The translations under genes and the position numbers were made by a program. The notes under the pieces were generated by a model. That model ran no database searches. It was given only the letters and a program-made list of their open reading frames with translations, and was not told the origin of the DNA. Shown here in pieces: positions 15,696 through 17,542 of a stretch of 17,542 bases of DNA. Source of the DNA: Bacteroidota bacterium (GTDB taxonomy: Bacteria; Bacteroidota; Bacteroidia; Chitinophagales; Chitinophagaceae). Position 1 is the first letter of the stretch; the number at the start of each line of letters is the position of its first letter. The stretch spans positions 1 through 17,542 of the forward strand of contig JAEWJV010000336.1 of assembly GCA_023386395.1 (NCBI GenBank), in the 5' to 3' direction.

Positions 15696-15745
15696 CGAAA
15701 AGATATGTTACACATACAACAACACATTGAAGAAAGATTATTCAT
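15674..15745 (-). CDS. Cys-rich leader peptide of cysH
   Basis: A 23-codon frame, ATG at 15745 to TAA at 15676-15674, encoding MNNLSSMCCCMCNISF followed by RRRIMLL. Residues 8, 9, 10 and 12 are Cys, all TGT. Four Cys in five codons is far above the usual frequency of about 1%. It starts 5 bases after a TATATTTG promoter element and ends 26 bases before the terminator hairpin upstream of cysH. This is the standard arrangement of an amino-acid attenuator, here sensing Cys-tRNA. Poly-Cys leader frames are known upstream of sulfur genes in mycobacteria; I do not know of one described for this phylum. A shorter frame from the ATG at 15727 (MCCCMC...) is also possible. Confidence 0.75.
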   Translation of the reverse strand: MNNLSSMCCCMCNISFRRRIMLL

Positions 15746-15750
15746 GGCTG

Positions 15751-15786
15751 CAAATATAAACCGATTGATTATTAAAATTCAAAAAA
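15751..15786 (-). promoter_or_regulatory. Bacteroidota-type promoter for the cysH leader
   Basis: On the minus strand TTTTTTG (15786-15780) contains the TTTG element and TATATTTG (15758-15751) matches TAnnTTTG exactly; the spacer is 21 bp. Transcription would begin at or next to the leader ATG at 15745, so the leader may be translated without a 5' UTR. The upstream element overlaps a perfect 16-bp AT palindrome (AAAAAATTAATTTTTT, 15781-15796), which might be an operator or only an A/T-rich upstream stretch. Confidence 0.75.
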
Positions 15787-15871
15787 TTAATTTTTTTGAT
15801 GATGGCAATTTGAAACATTGCAAACGTTATTGATTACACGTATTTTTTTAACAGAAAAGATTGATACTGCA

Positions 15872-16615
15872 TTAAAGCAGCAGGGCAGCCAGCAGGTAAT
15901 CTGCAAGCAGAATTAAAATACAACTTACAATTACGGCGGTGGTACTGGCCCGGCCAATTTCAAAAGAGCCGCCTTTTACATAGTAACCATAATAAGCGCC
16001 AATGGTACTTATAATGAAGGCAAATGTGTAAGCCTTGGCCATAGCGAAAGGAATATTTTTAAGATTAAGGCTTTGCCTTAATCCTATATCGTATGTATCT
16101 GTTGAAAGAATACCGGAGAGGCTGCCGCCAATACGGCCACCCCAAATGGCCAGCGTCATAGAAATAATAATTAATGCCGGGATAACCAATAATGCTCCCA
16201 ACACTTTTGGAAAGACAAGATAATTGCGTGTATTAATACCCATAATTTCCAGCGCATCTATTTGCTCGCTTACACGCATATTACCTAATTCGCTTGCAAT
16301 CTTGCTGCCTACAACACCGGCTAATACAATACACACTAATGTGGGTGAAAGTTCAAGTATAATTGTATCCCTCGTAATTTGAGAAATAGTTGCTTTTGGA
16401 ATTAACGGGCTTACCAACTGATAGGCTGTTTGCACCGTGGTTACAGCGCCAAGAAATACGGAAATAATGGCCACGATGGGTAAAGAGCCTATGCCTATTT
16501 CAGCAGACTGGTGCATAAATTCTTTCCAATACATTTTAAAGTTTTCGGGCCTGGTAAACATGCCCCGTAACATTAAAAGATATTTTCCTATGTGGCTGAG
16601 AAGACGTCCTATCAT
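15872..16615 (-). CDS. MlaE-type ABC permease (lipid transport)
   Basis: 247 residues, typical for MlaE/YrbE permeases. The N-terminal amphipathic segment is followed by hydrophobic stretches at about 40-65, 90-115, 137-165, 190-215 and 222-247. The family signature is VGSKIASELGNMRVSEQIDALEIMGIN. In the Mla system this inner-membrane permease works with the ATPase MlaF and the substrate protein MlaD to move phospholipids between membranes. Neither mlaF nor mlaD lies directly downstream here: the next element on this strand is the cysH promoter and leader. The missing ATPase is unusual for the family. The upstream amidohydrolase ends 58 bp before its ATG. Confidence 0.9.
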   Translation of the reverse strand: MIGRLLSHIGKYLLMLRGMFTRPENFKMYWKEFMHQSAEIGIGSLPIVAIISVFLGAVTTVQTAYQLVSPLIPKATISQITRDTIILELSPTLVCIVLAGVVGSKIASELGNMRVSEQIDALEIMGINTRNYLVFPKVLGALLVIPALIIISMTLAIWGGRIGGSLSGILSTDTYDIGLRQSLNLKNIPFAMAKAYTFAFIISTIGAYYGYYVKGGSFEIGRASTTAVIVSCILILLADYLLAALLL

Positions 16616-16673
16616 ATATTATCAGTTAAGATAATGAATATAAAAATTGTACCGCAAAACAAAGCTAATTGAA

Positions 16674-17542
16674 CTAAGGCTGCAAATTCATGCCGAACCA
16701 TGCCATTATACCGGCGCCGTTTTGCAGCGCTTCTTCATCTACATTAAATTTTGGCGTGTGCACATTGTGCACAATGCCTTCTGCTTCATTGCGTACGCCA
16801 ACCCTGTAAAAGCAGGCAGGGATTTTCTGCGCATAAAAGCCAAAATCCTCAGCGCCCATGCGTATTTCTGTTTCTTCAATATTGTCAGCGCCAAAATATT
16901 CTTTGGCAAGATGGCTTGCTTTTTCTGTAATGATCTCATTGCTGTAAACAGCCGGGTAACCCACATCAACCAGCACATCTGCTTCAGCGCCCATAGCTGT
17001 CGCAATTTCTGTTACCTGCTTTTTTATAAGTTCATGCGCTTTGTAACGCCATGTTTCATCCATAGTTCTGAAAGTGCCCATCAGCTTTACTTCTGAAGGA
17101 ATAACATTGGTGGTAAAGCCGCCGTTAAAACTGCAGATTGATAAAACGGATGGCGTAAACGGGTTGGCATTACGGCTTACGATCTGCTGCAAACTCACCA
17201 CCACCTGTGATGCGATTAAAATTGTATCGGCAGTTAAATGCGGTGACGCAGCATGACCGCCCTTTCCTTTTATGGTTATATAAATTTCATCGGCGCTTGC
17301 CATAATTAAACCACCCCGAAAACTTAGTTTGCCAATGGGCAAACCGGGATGTACATGCATGGCAAGAATAGCCTGAGGCTTTGGGTTTTCCAGCACACCT
17401 TCTTTAATCATGATGCTGGCGCCGCCTGGATTTTTTTCTTCGCCCGGCTGGAAAATAAGTTTAACGGTGCCCTGCCATTCACTGCGCAAATCACTTAAGA
17501 TTTTTGTGGCACCAAGCAAACAGGTGGTATGCACATCATGGC
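16674..17542 (-). CDS. M20-family amidohydrolase, 5' end outside window
   Basis: The gene enters from beyond base 17542 on the minus strand; about 289 codons are visible. The first complete codons encode HDVHTTCLLG, the metal-binding H-x-D-x-H-like motif of M20 amidohydrolases (the frame is open to the window edge, so the GTG at 17534 is not the start). Further on are FQPGEEKNPGGA with the catalytic Glu, AMHVHPGLPIG, a dimerisation domain with KGKGGHAASPH, and the closing metal ligands around GAEDFGFY and HNVHTPKFNVDEEAL. These fit the M20D group (N-acyl-amino-acid, hippurate or aminobenzoyl-glutamate hydrolases), which cleave amide-linked acyl groups with two metal ions. Substrate cannot be told. 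No sign of damage in the visible part. Confidence 0.9.
   Translation of the reverse strand, partial: HDVHTTCLLGATKILSDLRSEWQGTVKLIFQPGEEKNPGGASIMIKEGVLENPKPQAILAMHVHPGLPIGKLSFRGGLIMASADEIYITIKGKGGHAASPHLTADTILIASQVVVSLQQIVSRNANPFTPSVLSICSFNGGFTTNVIPSEVKLMGTFRTMDETWRYKAHELIKKQVTEIATAMGAEADVLVDVGYPAVYSNEIITEKASHLAKEYFGADNIEETEIRMGAEDFGFYAQKIPACFYRVGVRNEAEGIVHNVHTPKFNVDEEALQNGAGIMAWFGMNLQP

Noticed and set aside
15612..15760. A SAM (S-box) or other sulfur riboswitch before cysH
   Set aside because: No S-box core sequence is visible, and the predicted transcript before the terminator is only about 135 bases and largely taken up by the leader frame.
15585..15833. An 82-codon plus-strand open frame over the cysH leader
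   Set aside because: It reads through the terminator and the promoter of the cysH strand, has no recognisable motif, and is explained by low stop density in A/T-rich sequence.
1..17542. CRISPR array, tRNA/rRNA genes, insertion sequence with transposase
   Set aside because: No regular spaced repeats, tRNA-like cloverleaf, rRNA stretch or transposase motif was seen on reading the gaps and frames.

Overview
The window looks like a chromosomal segment from a Bacteroidota bacterium, most probably of the Chitinophagaceae type. The reasons are moderate-to-low GC, several TTG/GTG starts with little Shine-Dalgarno signal, promoter elements of the Bacteroidota form TTTG-N21-TAnnTTTG, and gene content typical of that phylum. 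No species can be named from the sequence alone.

Region 1 (1-9045, plus strand) appears to be the cargo and ATPase end of an extracellular contractile injection system (eCIS) locus. It holds the 3' part of a DUF3289-like gene, three DUF4157 (HExxH) modules spread over two long reading frames, and an AAA+ ATPase of the eCIS type. The tube, sheath and baseplate genes are not in the window; if present they should lie upstream of position 1. Both DUF4157 reading frames are interrupted by one in-frame stop: TAG at 1731-1733 inside 645-5993, and TAA at 7078-7080 inside 6088-7680. On each side the frame stays open and keeps plausible protein character. The first frame also joins two complete cargo architectures head to tail, since a second DUF4157 leader begins about 740 residues into the downstream part.

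Region 2 (9048-10776, minus strand) is a two-gene unit: an NtrC-type sigma-54 response regulator and an HPt phosphotransfer protein whose start overlaps the regulator's stop by 8 bp. No histidine kinase is next to them. They converge on the AAA+ gene with 2 bp between stops.

Region 3 (10899-11928, plus strand) holds gatC and an ABC ATPase of the LolD/MacB type without a permease. It is followed by a 258-bp gap (11929-12186) containing degenerate inverted repeats with CGTCAT/ATGACG ends.

Region 4 (12187-17542, minus strand), in transcription order, has the 3' part of an M20 amidohydrolase, an MlaE-type permease without its ATPase, an assimilatory APS reductase (cysH), a nucleotide-sugar epimerase-like SDR, and a secreted type-B carboxylesterase. 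The most notable feature is the gap between mlaE and cysH (15581-15871). On the cysH strand it holds a well-formed Bacteroidota promoter, a 23-codon open frame with four Cys codons in five (CCCMC), an alternative pairing segment, and an intrinsic terminator 38 bp before the cysH ATG. This has every part expected of ribosome-mediated cysteine attenuation of sulfate assimilation, and it is the strongest candidate here for an undescribed regulatory system.
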